A DNA stretch of 37,093 nt from Pleomorphomonas sp. Its GTDB lineage: Bacteria; Pseudomonadota; Alphaproteobacteria; Rhizobiales; Pleomorphomonadaceae. The position numbers and the translations under genes are program-made. The notes beneath the pieces were generated by a model. It was given only the letters and a program-made list of their open reading frames with translations. It did not search any database and was not told the origin of the DNA. This document shows positions 34,583 through 37,093 of the stretch, in pieces (the stretch's first letter is position 1; each line of letters opens with the position of its first letter). Location of the stretch: contig JAUVXG010000025.1 in the NCBI GenBank assembly GCA_030603685.1, forward strand, positions 1-37,093, written 5' to 3'.

Positions 34583-36987
34583 AGCTGAAGATCCAGGCGA
34601 TGGCTGGCTGCGACCGTCGTGTCCTCGCGCCCCTCGGGCGGATGGCCGCGGTGCAAATCGAGGCCGGCCACCACCATGCCCTCCTGTTCGAGACCAAGCA
34701 CGATGTTCTCCCGCTCCGCTTCCATGCGGACGAAACCGTCGTCGCTTTCGCACCAGACGCCGACCGCCACCCTGCGCCCGTCCATCAGGCCGATACGCAC
34801 AGCAACCGGCCCCAGGGGCACGATGTCGAAGGCGATGTCGACCTGAAACACCTTGCGCGGCTTTGCCCCTGGCTCGGCTGGGGGGTGATCGTCACGCTCG
34901 ATGCGAAGCTGGGCGATCGAGGTTCCGTTCGGCCCGGCAATGGGGATCTCGAACATGAGGGCCTGCGTCGTCTGTGCACCTTTGGCGTCCCGGCTCTCTG
35001 ACGTCGCCGCCTGATGCAGGAAGACGCGCGACAACGAACGCTCCGCTTCGCCGAGCGCGCGACCGGCTAGCGCCTCCGTCGTTCCCGCCTCGGCCTGATC
35101 GCCGTCGACAACCTGCATAGCCGGCTGGCCACGCACCGGTCCGCCCTTGCGAGGCGGCGGCGGTCGGTTGACGCTTGCCGCGCCGCCATCGTCTCCGGCG
35201 ATGCTGGCCATCACGTCGGCGTTGCGACCGAGCCAGGCCAACAGCTCGTGGCGCAAGATCCCCAATGCCCCCTTGATGTCGATGCCCGCCATCGCAACAT
35301 TTGCCGCCGCCTGCGGCGGCGTAGCGGCTGCGGGAGAAGCAACCGGCCGCCGCTCGGGGTTCGCGATCGGCTCGCCGGGAACCGTTGATACCGGACGGGC
35401 CGGTTGTGGAGCCTGCGGTGAACCGACATTTCCAGGCCCGGCGACGATCTTGGGCTCCGGACCCGGCTGGGATGATGCGGCCTCTGCCACCGGTTGACCA
35501 GCGCTCGGCTGCGCCGGCGCTCCGGGTGCGTTGGGCGGGGTCGCAGCCGGCCCGGCGCTCACACGCGGCAACACCGCGGGGGCAGTGTTCGGCAGGCTGT
35601 CGACCGTGGACGGAACAAAAAGCGCCTTGTCACCGACCGAGCGCGGAAGTGGCGGTTCCGGACCTGTGGGATGAGCGGACTGGGGAGGTCCTAAATGGCC
35701 TGCCGCCGGGGGCGCCCCGGGCGACGCCGACGTAGCGGCTGGCGGGGCCTGTGGATTCAATGGGCGCCCCGGCGTCCATGGCGCGAAGGTACGCGCGGAG
35801 GTGGCAGCACCTCCTGAACCGCTTTGTGGTGTCGCCGGCGATGGTGAAGGCGACGGCCCGTCTGCGTCGGCATTGGATGCCCGCACCTCGGGTGGCGGCA
35901 TCGGAACCATGGCGCCGGATGTCGGCTGCGCGCCGCCGGACTGGCCGGGTGCGGCGCCGCCCGGTGTCGAAGCGGCAGGAGGCGATGAAGGTACTCCCCC
36001 TGCCCCGCCGGCAGACAGCGGCGTTGGCGCGCGCGCATCGACATCGGACGGCGGAACCTGTTGTGAAGGAGATGCCGGCGCCCCTTCGAGAGCAAGCGCA
36101 GCGGCGGGCAGCGCAGGAGCGGACGCGGTTGGTCCGGACTGGGACGCCGCGACGCCCACCGTGGCGGACGTCGTCGGCAGCGCTTCTCCTCCCGCGATCG
36201 GCTGGGCGGATACCGCGGCGCCGGTCGACGGCGTAAGCGTACCGGTCGCAAGGGAAGCGGGAGCGGTCGGCGGCGCATTGGCGCTGGAAGCAGCCGGAGC
36301 CCCCGGAGCGACGCTGACCGGGCCGGCAGAGTTCCCGGCCGGAGATGGTGGCGTGCCAGCCGGAGAGGTGACGGTCATAGGGCCCGGCGATCGAGAGCCG
36401 CCTTGCAGGGACGCCTCCGTGTTCTGAGACAAGCTTCCTGCGTTCGCCGGAGATGCTGAAGCTGTGGTCGCAACGAGCCACGCGCTGGAGGACGGAGTGG
36501 CGAGCGAGGAAGCCGATATCGAGGGGCGCGCCGTCGCCTGACGCCTTTCCTCAGGCAAGCCGCCGAGCGCCTGACGAACCGCAGGAGGCAGCACCGCCGC
36601 CATTCGGCCGGCCGCCACCGCCTCGTGAAAAAGGCCCGACGAACGAATCGCCTCGGCAACCCGCTCCGGCGTCACGTTGCCGTCGCCAAGACGAAACGCC
36701 AGCACCTGGTTGATCGCCGCCTTCACCGCATCGGGCAGATCGGGAGCATCGGCAAGTTCGGCCAGCGTGGCGTAGAGCGGTGCGAGTCCGCCTTGACGGC
36801 CAAGTGCCTCCGCGACCGCTTTTTCGATCAGGGTGGTCTCGGGAACAATGGCAACGGCCGGTTCGGCTGCCGCCGCCTGAACGTCGAGCAGCGAGCCGGC
36901 CGGTGTCTGTTGCGCAAGCGTCTTGCCCGGTTGACCGGAGTTCGCCTGAATTTCGTTGGTCACCGGCGGCAGCGAGCCGATCGCCAT
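34579..36987 (-). CDS. FliK-like flagellar hook-length control protein
   Basis: An 802-residue protein. The N-terminal 150 residues are moderately ordered (LIEKAVAEALGRQGGLAPLY region). Residues of about 150-565 are a low-complexity, Pro/Ala/Ser/Gly-rich stretch, and the last 130 residues (from about 675, with ALMFEIPIAGPNGTSIAQLRIERDD and VFQVDIAFDIVPLGPVAVRI) resemble the globular Flg_hook C-domain of FliK. FliK is a secreted ruler that tells FlhB to change substrates; the FlhB-like gene directly after it supports this. The start ATG 36987 has GGGAG 7 bases upstream; a TTG at 37047 would add 20 residues. No other flagellar genes are visible before the window ends. The middle is too repetitive for homology, so the call rests on the C-domain and context. 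Confidence 0.78.
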   Translation of the reverse strand: MAIGSLPPVTNEIQANSGQPGKTLAQQTPAGSLLDVQAAAAEPAVAIVPETTLIEKAVAEALGRQGGLAPLYATLAELADAPDLPDAVKAAINQVLAFRLGDGNVTPERVAEAIRSSGLFHEAVAAGRMAAVLPPAVRQALGGLPEERRQATARPSISASSLATPSSSAWLVATTASASPANAGSLSQNTEASLQGGSRSPGPMTVTSPAGTPPSPAGNSAGPVSVAPGAPAASSANAPPTAPASLATGTLTPSTGAAVSAQPIAGGEALPTTSATVGVAASQSGPTASAPALPAAALALEGAPASPSQQVPPSDVDARAPTPLSAGGAGGVPSSPPAASTPGGAAPGQSGGAQPTSGAMVPMPPPEVRASNADADGPSPSPSPATPQSGSGGAATSARTFAPWTPGRPLNPQAPPAATSASPGAPPAAGHLGPPQSAHPTGPEPPLPRSVGDKALFVPSTVDSLPNTAPAVLPRVSAGPAATPPNAPGAPAQPSAGQPVAEAASSQPGPEPKIVAGPGNVGSPQAPQPARPVSTVPGEPIANPERRPVASPAAATPPQAAANVAMAGIDIKGALGILRHELLAWLGRNADVMASIAGDDGGAASVNRPPPPRKGGPVRGQPAMQVVDGDQAEAGTTEALAGRALGEAERSLSRVFLHQAATSESRDAKGAQTTQALMFEIPIAGPNGTSIAQLRIERDDHPPAEPGAKPRKVFQVDIAFDIVPLGPVAVRIGLMDGRRVAVGVWCESDDGFVRMEAERENIVLGLEQEGMVVAGLDLHRGHPPEGREDTTVAASHRLDLQL

Positions 36988-37093
36988 GGGCGTGCTCCCG
37001 GAGAAGGGGGTCTCCGGAAGGGTGCTTCGAAACGGCCCGTCTGACAAGCCGTCACAATGGATCGGTGTTACCCAAAAAAATCACGAACCTCCG

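Noticed and set aside
34579-36987. Low-complexity middle of the FliK-like gene as a repeat-driven mobile or phase-variable element
   Set aside because: The Pro/Ala/Ser bias does not come from regular DNA tandem repeats that I can see; such linkers are usual in FliK.
1-37093. CRISPR array, tRNA/rRNA, insertion sequence, prophage or known defence operon
   Set aside because: No spaced direct repeats, cloverleaf-like sequences, transposase/integrase motifs or toxin/nuclease pairs were seen on either strand.

Overview
The window is GC-rich, densely coded chromosomal DNA from an alphaproteobacterium, most likely a member of the Hyphomicrobiales (Rhizobiales). The grounds are a Porin_2-type porin with a Cys-containing N-terminal domain, LpxI in place of LpxH, the gene order bamA-lpxD-fabZ-lpxA-lpxI-lpxB-gltA, and a free-standing FlhB C-terminal paralogue translationally coupled to a FliK-like gene. 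The family-level resemblance is from memory. I cannot name a genus from sequence alone.

Layout. Positions 1-1716 (minus) hold the 5' part of a comEC-type DNA-uptake channel gene, cut by the window edge. gltX and gltA run forward from 1872 to 4954, each followed by an intrinsic terminator. From 5035 to 19976 everything is on the minus strand. Read in the direction of transcription it is rpsB, tsf, pyrH, frr, uppS, cdsA, dxr, rseP, bamA, lpxD, fabZ, lpxA, lpxI, lpxB. This is a translation, UMP kinase, isoprenoid, phospholipid, outer-membrane assembly and lipid A supercluster with many 1-4 base overlaps between genes. At 20260-23465 a marR-emrA-emrB multidrug efflux operon runs the other way, with a good candidate autoregulatory promoter/operator.

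From 23535 to 27986 (minus) come a membrane-anchored helix-hairpin-helix protein, a 32-residue one-helix membrane protein, an 810-residue protein with five repeated BON-like modules and a C-terminal OmpA-like domain, and the porin. From 28649 to 34282 (plus) lie benE, a histidine phosphatase, a TerB/DnaJ-like protein, a GNAT acetyltransferase, AMP nucleosidase and a HAD phosphatase. The window closes with a FliK-like protein and an 86-residue FlhB C-terminal homologue on the minus strand.

The most striking observation is in bamA. The frame of this normally essential outer-membrane insertase is intact except for one amber codon at 11502-11504, within a 15-base AT-rich patch that also changes the neighbouring conserved residues without shifting the frame. 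Otherwise the region looks like ordinary core genome. I found no CRISPR array, rRNA, tRNA, insertion sequence, prophage or obvious defence system. Smaller items of interest are a perfect hairpin ending exactly at the GNAT start codon, repeated GAACCGGTTC palindromes around the porin-benE intergenic region, and the five-module BON/OmpA protein with its tiny membrane partner.
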